A DNA stretch of 64,000 nucleotides from Bradyrhizobium icense (GCF_001693385.1 NZ_CP016428.1:4464001-4528000), one strand, 5' to 3'. Positions 24,709-34,135 are shown, counted from the first letter of the stretch. A program made the numbers and translations. The notes: generated by a model not told the origin, from the letters alone.

Positions 24709-25778
24709 GTCTCTCCTGCCGGTGGCGTCCACACCACCTGGTCCACCCGCCGCGCGCCGCTTGCCAACATCACCAGCCGGTCGAAACCAAGCGCGACGCC
24801 GCTCGACGGCGGCATCGCGGCAACCGCTGCGAGGAAATCCTCATCCAGCGGATAGCGCTCGCCGTAGCGCCGCTCCTTCTCATCCATATCAGCGGCGAAA
24901 CGGCGGCGCTGTTCGATGGCATCGGTCAATTCACCAAAGCCGTTGGCGAGTTCTACGCCGCCGGCATAGACTTCAAAACGTTCGGCGACGCGCGGATCGG
25001 ACGCCTTTGTCCGCGCAAGAGCTGCCTCCGGCGCCGGATATTCGAACAAGACGGTCAAACGCCCCTGCCCCAGATTCGGTTCGACATGTTCGACCAGCAC
25101 TTTGCTGAAAATGTCCGACCAGGTGTCGTCATCGGCGATCCGTAGCCGCGGTGTTGCTGCCGCCGCAAGCGCCGCACGATCGCCCTCGCCATTGCTGATT
25201 GTGGCCAACAGATCGATTCCAGCAAAGCGCTCGAATGCGGCTGCCACCGTCAGCCGTTCCGGCTCGGCAAAAGGATCGGCCGTTCTGCCCCGGAACGAGA
25301 ACTGCTCGATCCCGGTCGCCTGCGCCGCGCGTGCGATCACGACGATGGTGTCGGCCATGACAGCATTATAGCCTGCGTCCGCGCGGTACCATTCCAGCAT
25401 CGTGAATTCGGGCAGATGCAGATCGCCGCGCTCGCGGTCGCGGAACACGCGCGCGAGCTCGAAAATTTTGGCTTCGCCGGCGGCGAGCAGTTTCTTCGCG
25501 GCGAACTCCGGAGAGGTCCGCAAATAGCGCGTCGCACGTGCGCCATCGCGGCTGACGATTTCAGTGCGCGGCGCATGCAGATGCGTCTCATTGCCCGGCG
25601 AGACCTGCAAGATGCCGGTTTCCACCTCGGTAAACCCCTGCTCGTCGAACCAGCCTCGCACCGCCCTGGTGATCGCGGCTCGCGCGATCAGGAACGGTCT
25701 TCGATCGGCGTGCCGCGCGGCCGACCACCAAGGCGAGGGTTGGTCGGTGTCAACCATCACAGGCGGTTCCGAATCCAT
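24705..25778 (-). CDS. epmA: EF-P lysine ligase EpmA (PoxA/GenX)
   Basis: Class II lysyl-tRNA synthetase paralogue without the tRNA anticodon-binding domain; it attaches (beta-)lysine to EF-P. Catalytic-core motifs: 'VETGILQVSPGNETHLHAP', 'YLRTSPEFAAKKLLAAG', 'FELARVFRDRERGDLHLPEF', and C-terminal 'GVALGFDRLVMLASG' (motif 3). The ATG used has GGAAG upstream; the open frame extends 92 codons further without protein-like character. A later ATG (MVDTDQ) is also possible. Confidence 0.92.
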   Translation of the reverse strand: MDSEPPVMVDTDQPSPWWSAARHADRRPFLIARAAITRAVRGWFDEQGFTEVETGILQVSPGNETHLHAPRTEIVSRDGARATRYLRTSPEFAAKKLLAAGEAKIFELARVFRDRERGDLHLPEFTMLEWYRADAGYNAVMADTIVVIARAAQATGIEQFSFRGRTADPFAEPERLTVAAAFERFAGIDLLATISNGEGDRAALAAAATPRLRIADDDTWSDIFSKVLVEHVEPNLGQGRLTVLFEYPAPEAALARTKASDPRVAERFEVYAGGVELANGFGELTDAIEQRRRFAADMDEKERRYGERYPLDEDFLAAVAAMPPSSGVALGFDRLVMLASGARRVDQVVWTPPAGET

Positions 25779-26224
25779 CACGCATCTTCCGCGGCGCCAA
25801 TCAATGTGTTCAGGGAATCGGCAAATACCATTGATATTGTTCGACTTTCTTTGCATCCGACACGATGAGCCGCAGGAGGCGGCAAGGTCCAGCTCCAGCT
25901 CGGTCATTTCATGTCGAAAGACGCTCTCCTTGTCCATTCGCCCGATCGATGTCGACACATCCGCTACGGGTCTTCGCGAACCGCTTAACACATTGCTTTC
26001 AAGCCCATCAGCAACGGCTGGCCGCATCGTAAAATTGCTTGCCCGACTCGTCATATTTCACGGCGAAATCCGGCCATTTACGGCTTCAAGCAGCTCGCCG
26101 GAACGGCCGTAAAACGCTGGCATCGACGGGCAAAATCAGTATGTTGCAGCCCGAAACCGCCTGATTGGCCCTGCGGACACAAATGTCCGGTTCGGCCGAA
26201 GGCCAGAAATTCGGGAAAACAGCT
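25779..26224. other. Divergent control region between epmA and efp
   Basis: No gene seen. An inverted repeat TTTACGGC (26087-26094) / GCCGTAAA (26106-26113) with an 11-nt loop lies about 110 nt before efp and could be an operator or a 5' leader hairpin. Promoters for both directions must lie here. Confidence 0.5.
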
Positions 26225-26791
26225 TTGAAAGTTATCGCCAGTTCTATTCGCAAGGGCAACGTCATCGAGCAAGACGGCAAGCTCTATGTCGTCCTGTCAG
26301 CCGAAAACATCCATCCCGGCAAGGGAACTCCGGTCAGCCAGATCGAAATGCGCCGCATTGGCGACGGCGTGAAGGTATCGGAGCGCTACAAGACCACCGA
26401 TCAGGTCGAAAAGGCGACCGTCGAGGACCGCAATTTCAACTACCTCTACGAGGATGGCGACGGCTTCCACTTCATGAACGCCGAGACCTATGACCAGGTC
26501 CAGGTCTCGAAGGAGATCGTGGGTTCCTCCGCGCCCTACTTGCAGGAAAACATGACCGTGAAGCTGTCGATGCACGACCTGAACCCGGTCGCCATTCAGT
26601 TGCCGCAGCGCGCAACCCTGGAAGTTGTGGAGACCGAGCCGGTCACCAAGGGTCAGACCGCGTCTTCCTCCTACAAGCCTGCTATCCTCTCCAACGGCGT
26701 GCGCACCTCGGTGCCGCCGCACATCGGAACCGGAACGCGGATCGTGGTGATGACCGAGGACGGCTCCTACGTCGAGCGCGCAAAGGATTAA
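26225..26791 (+). CDS. efp: Translation elongation factor P
   Basis: 188-aa three-domain factor that relieves ribosome stalling at polyproline. It begins '[20 protein letters not shown]'; the modified lysine is in HPGKGTP (Lys33), and it ends in the usual '[18 protein letters not shown]'. Start: homology begins at a TTG codon (GGGAAA upstream); the open frame extends 20 codons further to an ATG but that part is not EF-P-like. Divergent from epmA-epmB, whose products would lysylate it. Confidence 0.95.
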   Translation: MKVIASSIRKGNVIEQDGKLYVVLSAENIHPGKGTPVSQIEMRRIGDGVKVSERYKTTDQVEKATVEDRNFNYLYEDGDGFHFMNAETYDQVQVSKEIVGSSAPYLQENMTVKLSMHDLNPVAIQLPQRATLEVVETEPVTKGQTASSSYKPAILSNGVRTSVPPHIGTGTRIVVMTEDGSYVERAKD

Positions 26792-26834
26792 GACCGCGCC
26801 ATAGGCTACGGAGCATACGCCGGGGGGCGATGCA

Positions 26835-28439
26835 TTGGATACGAAGGCTGTCCGCTTGCTCTCACGTTGGCTGGCAGCCTTTTGTTTGCTCCCCGCCGGG
26901 GTAGCCAACGTTTCCGCCAGCGAGTTCAGAACGCCGTCGATCACGGCCGTTCGCGTCGAATGGCGGGCAGTTCTCGATCAGCTCCGCACCGAGATCAATT
27001 CTCGGCCGGCGATCGCGCAGCGCTTCACCTTTGCAGGCCGGCAGCGGATGCCGGCATGGGATTCACGCTCTGCGCCCGCGTTGGTGCAGTTGAACGCGAT
27101 CAATTCGGCGCTGTTCGCCGGAATCGGCCGCAGTCCGGTGCCGGTGCTGCTGCCGTTCGATACGGCGGCCTATCTCGAGGCCGAGGCCGGTGGCACGCAG
27201 ACCCCGGCGGTATCGCGCTATCAGGCCGACTTCCGCCCCGTCGATCTCTTTCACGCCGGCCCCTCCGGCTACGACGCGGTGTTTTCACTCGATCCCGGCG
27301 CGGGCGCCGGCCTGCCGTCCCGAACCTTTGCCCGGCCGGTCGAGGTGCAGATATCAGGCTCGATGCTTGTCTACGATCTAGCCGATCCGCTCAGCGGCAA
27401 AGGCAAGCCGGTCAAGTCGCTGGCGGCGCAATACCCCGACATGCGCCGCTTTATCCGCGAAGGCCATGTGCGCTACGCCTTCACCCGTTTCGGCGTGCCC
27501 TATGTGGTGTCGATCCAGTGCCTGGATTCGGCACCGCGGACGCGGCGGCTGGCCTGCCGCGAGGCTTACCCGATCGCCGAGCGTTTCCTGAGGGCGCTGC
27601 GCATCGCCGGCGGCAAGCCGGCGCGGCCGAGGTTCGACATTTCCTCCGGTATCGCCGAGCGGCCGACGGCGGCTTCTCCAGACTTCACCTATCACCCGAG
27701 CGGCGACATCATTGCGCGCAGCGGCGCGCGCAAGCGCGGCGGTCACGCCGACCTGGCGGTCTATTCGCAGATCCGCTTTCCGCTGGAGAAAGCCCCGGCC
27801 CTCGTCAGCTCGCAGCAGTACGGCACGCGCAAATCCGGCGAACGCCAAGGCCCCCATCGAGGCGTCTATCCGTGGCGGGACAATTTTTGCGAAGCCCGCA
27901 GTTTCCAGGTCGGGCAATGTGCGGCCGGCTTCGGTCACCAGGGCCAGGACATCCGCCCCGCACCCTGCCCGCCGAACAGCAGCGCCGACAACACCTGCCA
28001 TCCGCGGAAACAGGCCGTCGTCGCCGTGCGCGACGGCGTCGTGATCCGTTCGCTGAAACAACAGGCGGCAACGCTGCAGATCAACACCAGCAACGAGCAC
28101 ATCCGCTTTCGCTACATGCACATGAACCCGTCAGCCATGGACGCAGACGGCATCCTCAACGGCCGCCGGGTCGCCGAGGGCGAGAAGATCGGTGTCGTCT
28201 CCAACTATCTCGATTTCCCCAACGGCACCTCGTACCACCTGCACTTCGACGTGCAGGTGTTCACGCGCGACGGCTGGATCTGGGTCAACCCATACACCAC
28301 CCTGATCGCATCCTACGAACGGCTGATCCGCGGCCGCGGCCGCGAGATCGGGACCGAGCCGCCGGCGGCGGCTGCCGTGGCGCATGCGTTGCCGAAGGAT
28401 GTGCTGCGTCACAGCGCACGGAACGGCAGCGAAAATTAG
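26835..28439 (+). CDS. M23-type metallopeptidase domain protein (secreted)
   Basis: 534 aa with a signal peptide ('LAAFCLLPAGVANVSASEF'), a long N-terminal region without recognised fold, and a C-terminal LytM/M23 domain. Readable parts are 'FGHQGQDIRPAPCPP' (HxxxD metal ligands), 'AVRDGVVIRSLK', 'RFRYMHMNPSAM' and 'YHLHFDVQVF' (HxH). Peptidases of this fold cut peptidoglycan cross-links. An insert of Cys-containing residues between the first ligands and the core is unusual. It begins 43 nt after efp. Confidence 0.8.
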   Translation: MDTKAVRLLSRWLAAFCLLPAGVANVSASEFRTPSITAVRVEWRAVLDQLRTEINSRPAIAQRFTFAGRQRMPAWDSRSAPALVQLNAINSALFAGIGRSPVPVLLPFDTAAYLEAEAGGTQTPAVSRYQADFRPVDLFHAGPSGYDAVFSLDPGAGAGLPSRTFARPVEVQISGSMLVYDLADPLSGKGKPVKSLAAQYPDMRRFIREGHVRYAFTRFGVPYVVSIQCLDSAPRTRRLACREAYPIAERFLRALRIAGGKPARPRFDISSGIAERPTAASPDFTYHPSGDIIARSGARKRGGHADLAVYSQIRFPLEKAPALVSSQQYGTRKSGERQGPHRGVYPWRDNFCEARSFQVGQCAAGFGHQGQDIRPAPCPPNSSADNTCHPRKQAVVAVRDGVVIRSLKQQAATLQINTSNEHIRFRYMHMNPSAMDADGILNGRRVAEGEKIGVVSNYLDFPNGTSYHLHFDVQVFTRDGWIWVNPYTTLIASYERLIRGRGREIGTEPPAAAAVAHALPKDVLRHSARNGSEN

Positions 28440-28581
28440 GGCGTGCACCCATAATGACGCAGATGTTGGCCTGTGGGACGAAGCGGAAGCGCGTGTGCAG
28501 AGCATTTCCCGAAACTGGGCAGCGCTGCAAATCAGCTTTGGACTGCGTCGGCCGCACCGCAACCGCGTTGCTGCAACCGTC

Positions 28582-29619
28582 TCAGGCTGCCGCGCGGCCT
28601 GCCTGCCAGAGCGCGAGCACCTCTTGGCGCCCGAGGCCGCGTGTAATGAACACGATACGCGAGCGCCGGTCGGCGTCGGGCCATTGGGCAAGCGCCACCG
28701 GCGGATGGAAGACATGGTGCACGCCGTGGACCACGACCGGCGTCGGCTCACCGCGGAGGTTGAGAATCCCTTTGACCCGCAGCAGGTCTTCTCCGCGCGT
28801 GCTGCGCAGACGCGCCAGCCATTGCGAAACCGCCATCCAGTCGAGGGGTTGGTCGAACGCGAGCATGAAGCTATCGATCGAAGCATCGTGGCCGTGATGG
28901 CCGTGCTCGTGCGCCGCCTCGCAGGAACCGGCGAAGGCCTGCTCGTTGAGCCAGCGCCTAACGTCGACCGTTTTCTTCTCAGGATCGATCAGGCCGGCAC
29001 CGAACAGCTGGGCCGGATCGATCTCGCCGTGCATCACGCTTTCGATCCTGGCACCGGGATTAAGCCGGTTCAGACGCAATTCCAGTGCGTCAATGTTATT
29101 GACCAAATCACGCTTGGTGATCAGCAGCCGGTCGGCAAGCGCCACCTGTTTCACCGCCTCGTACTGACGGTCGAGTTGATGAGATGCGTTGACGGCGTCA
29201 ACCGTCGTCACGACGGTATCGAGCCGCAGGAAATGCGAGACCAATGGATTGTTCAAGAGCAGCTGCACGATCGGCGCGGGATCTGCCAGGCCCGTGGTCT
29301 CGACGAGAATACGGCGAAATGGCGGCACCTCGCTGCGGTCGCGCCGCACCAGGAGTGTGCGCAGCGTCTCCTCGAGGTCGCTGCGGATAGTGCAGCAAAT
29401 ACAACCGCTCGCGAGCACGGCCACCTCGCCATCGACACGCTCGACCAGGAGATGGTCGAGACCGACTTCGCCGTATTCGTTGATGATAACCGCGCTGTCT
29501 TTCATGGCGTCGTCGCGTAGTACGCGATTGAGCAGCGTGGTCTTGCCGCTGCCGAGAAACCCGGTGATCAATGATACCGGAAACCGTTCGGCGGACTTGT
29601 CGCTCTCGAATAAGCTCAT
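28582..29619 (-). CDS. CobW/COG0523 family GTP-binding protein
   Basis: Metal-insertion-type GTPase of about 345 aa. P-loop 'SLITGFLGSGKTTLLNRVL', 'INEYGEVGLDHLLVE', the metal-binding GCICC motif ('ASGCICCTIRSDLEE'), 'LVETTGLADPAPI' and the guanine-specificity 'LLITKRDL'. A His-rich stretch (HEHGHHGHDAS) near the C-terminal domain suggests zinc or other metal handling. The start chosen has GAGGA upstream and places the P-loop near residue 20; ATG codons 12 and 42 nt upstream are alternatives. Confidence 0.9.
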   Translation of the reverse strand: MSLFESDKSAERFPVSLITGFLGSGKTTLLNRVLRDDAMKDSAVIINEYGEVGLDHLLVERVDGEVAVLASGCICCTIRSDLEETLRTLLVRRDRSEVPPFRRILVETTGLADPAPIVQLLLNNPLVSHFLRLDTVVTTVDAVNASHQLDRQYEAVKQVALADRLLITKRDLVNNIDALELRLNRLNPGARIESVMHGEIDPAQLFGAGLIDPEKKTVDVRRWLNEQAFAGSCEAAHEHGHHGHDASIDSFMLAFDQPLDWMAVSQWLARLRSTRGEDLLRVKGILNLRGEPTPVVVHGVHHVFHPPVALAQWPDADRRSRIVFITRGLGRQEVLALWQAGRAAA

Positions 29620-29737
29620 CGGCGTCCTCATCTCAACCGTCTTATTTTTGTCGCTGGACATCAGCCTAGCGGAGGAGGAGCATCAGAAAAACATTTTTTA
29701 AGCCCGGTTTCTCTGGGCACAAACCTGGGAGGGAACG

Positions 29738-30835
29738 ATGGACAACGAAATCAAGGGCGAAGAGCAGAAAGGCGGGATGGCAGAAACCGATCGCCGAACT
29801 TTGCTCCGCACAGCAGGCCTCGCTGGCGCGGCGGGGGCGGCATTCGCGGGCACGGTTCACGGCAAGTTCTCGCTTGCGCCGATCACCGCGGCCCAGGCGC
29901 AGACAACCACCTCCATGCCTAAGGGTGTCGACAAGCCATGGTGGCCCTCAAAATGGGGCAAGGATGACGAGGCCGGCGCATCCAACCACATCACGCCAGC
30001 GAAGGTCCTCGACGCGGTCAAATGGATCAGGGATGGCAAAATCTACAAGATCGGTCGCGTCTACGAACAGGGTATGCCGCTTTTCGGCGCGCGTGCGTTC
30101 TCGCTGCGCATTCCCGGTGGCCCGACCGGCGGCCCGTTCGGCGACAACAAGCTTGTGTATCATGACGAATTTCTCGCCACGGAGATCGGCCAGACCGGCA
30201 CGCAGTTCGACGGCCTCGGTCATATCGGCATCCAGATGGGCAAGGACGGCGACAAGAGCGAGATGCGGTTCTACAACGGCTTCACCGCCGCAGAGATCAG
30301 CGACGCATACGGTCTCAAGAAGCTCGGCACTGAGAAACTGAAGCCGCTCTTCACCCGCGCTCATCTGATCGACATGGTCGCGCTCAAGGGCGGGATGATG
30401 GACGCCGGCCAGGAGATCACCTCGGCTGATATCAAGGCGGCGCTGCAGAAGCAGAACATCCCCGAGAGCGACATCAAGCCGGGCGACGCGATCATGTTCC
30501 ATACCGGCTGGGGCTCGCTGTGGATGAAGAACAATGATCGCTTCAACAGCGGAGAGCCGGGCATCGGCCTCGACGCCGCCAAATGGGTGATCGAAAAGGA
30601 CCTCGCGCTGACCGCGGCTGACACCTGGGCAGTCGAAGTGGTGCCCAATCCCGACAAGTCGCTCGCATTTGCGGTCCATTCCGAGCTGCAGACCAAGCAC
30701 GGCATCCTCAACCACGAGAACCTGATCTTCGACGAACTCGTCGCCGACAAGAAGTATCAGTTCGTCTATTGCTTCACGCCAGCTCCGATCAAGGGCGCCA
30801 CAGGAAGCAACGGCTGCCCGATCGCGATTACATGA
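29738..30835 (+). CDS. Cyclase family protein (kynurenine formamidase-like), Tat-exported
   Basis: 365 aa. Twin-arginine signal 'TDRRTLLRTAGLAGAAGAAF', then the cyclase (PF04199) fold: 'VYEQGMPLFGARAFSLRIPG', 'GTQFDGLGHIGIQ' (the metal-binding HxGT..D.P/GH-like site), 'FTRAHLIDMVAL', 'PGDAIMFHTGWGSLW' and 'AVEVVPNPDKSLAFAVHSEL'. Related enzymes hydrolyse amide or ester bonds; the substrate here is unknown. Confidence 0.85.
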   Translation: MDNEIKGEEQKGGMAETDRRTLLRTAGLAGAAGAAFAGTVHGKFSLAPITAAQAQTTTSMPKGVDKPWWPSKWGKDDEAGASNHITPAKVLDAVKWIRDGKIYKIGRVYEQGMPLFGARAFSLRIPGGPTGGPFGDNKLVYHDEFLATEIGQTGTQFDGLGHIGIQMGKDGDKSEMRFYNGFTAAEISDAYGLKKLGTEKLKPLFTRAHLIDMVALKGGMMDAGQEITSADIKAALQKQNIPESDIKPGDAIMFHTGWGSLWMKNNDRFNSGEPGIGLDAAKWVIEKDLALTAADTWAVEVVPNPDKSLAFAVHSELQTKHGILNHENLIFDELVADKKYQFVYCFTPAPIKGATGSNGCPIAIT

Positions 30836-30850
30836 CGAGGTCGTATTGGC

Positions 30851-30875
30851 GCGTGGGCGGGCGGACCGCCCACGC
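30851..30875. terminator. Hairpin between convergent genes
   Basis: A perfect 10-bp stem GCGTGGGCGG / CCGCCCACGC with a GCGGA loop lies exactly in the 51-nt gap between the cyclase gene and the AhpD-like gene. It lacks a U-run; probably a bidirectional terminator. Confidence 0.6.
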
Positions 30876-30886
30876 CGCCTTCGGTC

Positions 30887-31366
30887 TTACGAAGCCGCCG
30901 CCCCCACCGCCGGCTTCCGCGCCGGCGGCGTCCAGCGAAACGCGGCACCGAACCTGTTCCAGACATTGATCGACGCCACAGCCGACGTGAGATAGGCGAG
31001 CTCCTTCTCCGAGAATTCCGCGCTCGCCTGCGCATAGACTTCGTCGCTGACGCCCTCTGCGAGCAACGTCAGCGCCTCCGTCCACGCCAGCGCAGCGCGC
31101 TCTCGCGGCGTAAACTGCGGCGCTTCGCGCCATACCACCACCAGATTGAGCTTGTCGGTGGGCACGCCGAGTTTCTCGCTCTCCAGGATGTGATACTGCA
31201 CGCAGAAGGCGCAGCCGTTGATCTGCGAGGCGCGCAGCTTGATCAGCTCGAGCAACTGCTTGTCCATGCCCGTCTTGCCCGCAACCTGGCTGAGCGCCAG
31301 CACGGCCTCGTAGGCGTCCGGCGTCAGCGACATGAAATCTTTGTATTCCTTGCGGGCGTGTGACAT
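30887..31366 (-). CDS. Carboxymuconolactone decarboxylase / AhpD-like protein
   Basis: 159-aa all-helical protein with the AhpD core 'LLELIKLRASQINGCAFCVQ' then YHILESEK: a redox-active CxxC with the downstream His three residues later. Such proteins act as alkylhydroperoxidases. It is divergent from a MarR regulator across a perfect palindrome, which suggests peroxide- or phenolic-responsive control. Confidence 0.88.
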   Translation of the reverse strand: MSHARKEYKDFMSLTPDAYEAVLALSQVAGKTGMDKQLLELIKLRASQINGCAFCVQYHILESEKLGVPTDKLNLVVVWREAPQFTPRERAALAWTEALTLLAEGVSDEVYAQASAEFSEKELAYLTSAVASINVWNRFGAAFRWTPPARKPAVGAAAS

Positions 31367-31383
31367 CTTTTTTGCCTCATGTT

Positions 31384-31416
31384 ATCAGTGCTCTGATTAA
31401 TTATAAGAGCACTGAT
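31384..31416. promoter_or_regulatory. MarR-type palindromic operator
   Basis: A perfect inverted repeat ATCAGTGCTCT / AGAGCACTGAT, 11-bp arms with an AT-rich 11-nt centre, in the 50-bp gap between the divergent ahpD-like and marR genes. MarR proteins typically bind such sites and repress both genes. That this MarR binds here is an inference from position. Confidence 0.7.
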
Positions 31417-32016
31417 ATGTCGCGCAAGATCGGAACTTCGGCGAGGGCACGATCGCGCGGATCGCAAAATGCGCGCGCTCGAAAAACGAGAAATCGTGAA
31501 AGACCAGCCGCGCGGAAAACCGCCATCCGCAGCCGCATGAAATCCGCCGAAGGTCCTCCATTCGCGGCGATCCGCCCGCCGGCGCCCGGCGAGGGCAAGC
31601 GCGGCGAGCAAGGCTACCTCGCCTATCTGCTTCGGCAGGCCCAGGCCGCGACACGGCTGGCGATGGAGCGGTCGCTGGCCGAGCTCGGCGTCACCTCGCC
31701 GCAATTCGTGGTGCTGACGATGCTCGGGGCCTATCCCGGCCTGTCCGGCGCGGAGCTCGCGCGGGTGGCAATGCTGACGCCGCAGACCGCAGGCGTCATC
31801 ATCCGCAACCTCGAGCGCGATGGCGCCATCAGGAGGACCCCGCACCCGATCCATGGCCGGGTGCTGCAATGGACGGTGACGCGGCGGGGCGCTGCGCTAC
31901 TCGACAAATGCCGGCGGCACGCGCAAGCGATCGAGCGGCGGCTGGCGGCGGGGCTTTCCGCCAACGCCCAGCGCCTGATCCGCCGCTGGCTGGCCAGAAT
32001 CGCCGCGGATTTGTGA
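31417..32016 (+). CDS. MarR family transcriptional regulator
   Basis: C-terminal winged helix domain of the MarR family ('GVTSPQFVVLTMLGAYPGLS', 'RVAMLTPQTAGVIIRNLERD', 'GRVLQWTVTRRGAAL'). The N-terminal 40-50 residues are very basic (RARSRGS..., RPAARKTA) and atypical; the ATG at the operator edge has no ribosome-binding site, and an ATG 120 nt downstream (MKSAEGPPF) may be the real start. Divergent from the AhpD-like gene. Confidence 0.8.
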   Translation: MSRKIGTSARARSRGSQNARARKTRNRERPAARKTAIRSRMKSAEGPPFAAIRPPAPGEGKRGEQGYLAYLLRQAQAATRLAMERSLAELGVTSPQFVVLTMLGAYPGLSGAELARVAMLTPQTAGVIIRNLERDGAIRRTPHPIHGRVLQWTVTRRGAALLDKCRRHAQAIERRLAAGLSANAQRLIRRWLARIAADL

Positions 32017-32083
32017 TGGAAGTGCCGGTTCCCGCGGCGTCATGGCTTTTGGCGCCGGCCCGCTACGCCGCTAGACTGCGGGT

Positions 32084-33316
32084 ATGAAACAGCCTGATTC
32101 CCGGAAAGCCCCAACCCGCCGCGCGGTGCTGCAGGGCGGCATCGGTGCCGGCGCCCTGCTCGCAACGAGCCTTCCCGCGTTGGCCGCGCCGCCCGGCTTC
32201 GACCAATGGCGCAACAATTTCCGCGCGCGCGCCCTGGCAAAGGGCATTTCGGACGCGACCTGGACGCGGGTGATGGGGCGCATCGAGCCCGACATGAGCG
32301 TGTTCCGGCAGATGCAGAAGCAGCCGGAATTCCACGAGCAGATCTGGCAATACATCAACCGCCGCGTCTCCGACTGGCGCATCATCAACGGCCGCGAAGC
32401 GCTCCGGAAACACGAGGCGCTGTTCGCTCGCATCGAACGGGATTTTGGTGTCGAGCGCGGCACGCTGCTGGCGCTATGGGGCGTTGAATCGGCCTATGGC
32501 GATCCGCTGGTGCAGCAGAACCATATGCGCCCGATCTTTCCGGCGCTCGCAGCGCTGGCCTGGAACGAGTCGCGCCGCCGCGCCTATTGGGAAACCGAGC
32601 TGATCAACGCATTGAAGATCGTCGACCGCGGCTGGGGCACGCCGGAGGAAATGCGGGGATCCTGGGCCGGCGCGATGGGCCACACACAGTGGATGCCGGA
32701 AGTCTGGCTCAATGTCGGCACGGACTACGACAAGGACGGCCGCGTCTCGCCGTTCGGCAAGCCGGACGACGCGCTCGGCTCCAGCGCGCGCTATCTGCTC
32801 AACCGCGGCAAGTATCACCGCGGCGAGCATTGGGGCTACGAAGTCCGCACGTCCGGCGGCTCGTCAAGCGGCAGCCGGACCTACGCGGCATGGGCCAGCG
32901 CCGGCGTCACGCGCGCCGACGGCAAGCCGTTTCCGCAGCCGAACGCATCGGCGCAGATGTGGGTGCCGGTCGCCGGCGGCCCCGCGTTCCTGCTCGGCCC
33001 CAACTTCTATTCGGTGAGGAGCTACAACCCGTCGATGAACTACGCGCTCGCGATCTGCCATCTCGGCGATCGCATTTTGGGCGCGCCGCCCTTTATCCAG
33101 CCCTTCCCCGGCTCCGAACGCGCGCTGACGCTCGCCGAAGTGCAGGAGCTGCAGACCCGGCTGACCAAAGCCGGCTTCGACACCGGCGGCACCGACGGCC
33201 GCGTCGGCAACGACACGATGAAGGCGGTGAAGGATTACCAGACCAAGATGGGCCTGCTGCCGGCGGATGGTTACGGCGGGCTCAAGGTGCTGGCGCGGTT
33301 GAGGCAGGGCGGGTAG
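32084..33316 (+). CDS. Lytic murein transglycosylase (SltB/MltB family) with peptidoglycan-binding domain
   Basis: 410 aa. Twin-arginine-like signal ('TRRAVLQGGIGAGALLATSL'), SLT_2 domain with the catalytic Glu in 'LLALWGVESAYGDPLV', 'SWAGAMGHTQWMPEVWL' and 'DALGSSARYLLNRGKY', and a C-terminal PG_binding_1 domain ('VQELQTRLTKAGFDTGGTDG'). It cleaves peptidoglycan glycan strands with formation of 1,6-anhydromuramic ends; periplasmic. Confidence 0.92.
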   Translation: MKQPDSRKAPTRRAVLQGGIGAGALLATSLPALAAPPGFDQWRNNFRARALAKGISDATWTRVMGRIEPDMSVFRQMQKQPEFHEQIWQYINRRVSDWRIINGREALRKHEALFARIERDFGVERGTLLALWGVESAYGDPLVQQNHMRPIFPALAALAWNESRRRAYWETELINALKIVDRGWGTPEEMRGSWAGAMGHTQWMPEVWLNVGTDYDKDGRVSPFGKPDDALGSSARYLLNRGKYHRGEHWGYEVRTSGGSSSGSRTYAAWASAGVTRADGKPFPQPNASAQMWVPVAGGPAFLLGPNFYSVRSYNPSMNYALAICHLGDRILGAPPFIQPFPGSERALTLAEVQELQTRLTKAGFDTGGTDGRVGNDTMKAVKDYQTKMGLLPADGYGGLKVLARLRQGG

Positions 33317-33370
33317 CGACCAGCTTCAACCTCGCGCGGTTCGGCCGCGCCCTCTCCGTCGATTCTGCAG

Positions 33371-34057
33371 TCAAGCTGCCTCCAGCGGTTCGGCTTCCTT
33401 CGCCAGCCGGTCCACAAGATCATCCACTGCGCGTTCGGCCGCGGCGATCGACGCCTTCAAGCGTTCACCTCCGAACTCGTCATACTCGATGGCGATGCTG
33501 TAGAAGTCGGTGACGCCGAGGAAGCCGAACACGTCGCGCACCGACCCTTCGACATGGTTGATGTGCGCGATCCGTCCGCCCGGATCGTAGCCGTAATCGC
33601 CCCGCGAACTGAGCATGATGAGACGTTTACCCTTAGCCAGTAGCTGCGAATAAGGATCGTCTGGCCGGGCACGGTCAAAGCCGAAAGTGCGACCGACCCG
33701 CACGATATTGTCGACATACGCCTTGAACTGCGCCGGCATTCCAAAATTGTACATCGGCACGCCAGCCACGATCAAATCTGCGGCGATGAGTTCATCGACC
33801 AATGCGTCGCTTTCCGCCAGCACATCATTCATCCACGGCTCGCGCAGCTCAGGCTTGGTGAAGGCCGCACCGATCCATTTTTCGGTGACGGGATGCGGTG
33901 GTGATTGGCCGACATCCCGATCGGTCACGAGGTCATTCGGCCGGCACTGCAGCCAACGCTGCACGAAGCGTTCGGTGAGGCGGCGCGTGTGCGACCCGCG
34001 AGGGAACCGGTCCGATCGGTCAGGTCGCGCACTGGCGTCAATCCGTAGCAGGTTCAT
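33371..34057 (-). CDS. azoR: FMN-dependent NADH-azoreductase
   Basis: 228-aa flavodoxin-fold quinone/azo reductase. 'MNLLRIDASARPDRS' phosphate-binding start, 'DLIVAGVPMYNFGMPAQFKA' then YVDNIVR (hallmark of AzoR), 'LIMLSSRGDYGYDPGG' and 'VFGFLGVTDFYSIAIEY'. It reduces quinones and azo compounds by two electrons. Divergent from a LysR regulator, the usual arrangement for azoR control. Confidence 0.92.
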   Translation of the reverse strand: MNLLRIDASARPDRSDRFPRGSHTRRLTERFVQRWLQCRPNDLVTDRDVGQSPPHPVTEKWIGAAFTKPELREPWMNDVLAESDALVDELIAADLIVAGVPMYNFGMPAQFKAYVDNIVRVGRTFGFDRARPDDPYSQLLAKGKRLIMLSSRGDYGYDPGGRIAHINHVEGSVRDVFGFLGVTDFYSIAIEYDEFGGERLKASIAAAERAVDDLVDRLAKEAEPLEAA

Positions 34058-34135
34058 GGCATATCTCCTTTCATCCTTGTTCGGTTAGATGGATCGGGCC
34101 GAATGCATTGACAAACACAAATTGCTCATCACATG

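Noticed and set aside
25779..26054. N-terminal extension of the EpmA frame by 92 codons
   Set aside because: No EpmA-like content, and the chosen ATG has a suitable ribosome-binding site.
26165..26224. 20-residue N-terminal extension of EF-P
   Set aside because: EF-P starts at MKVIASS in the family; the extension lacks EF-P character.
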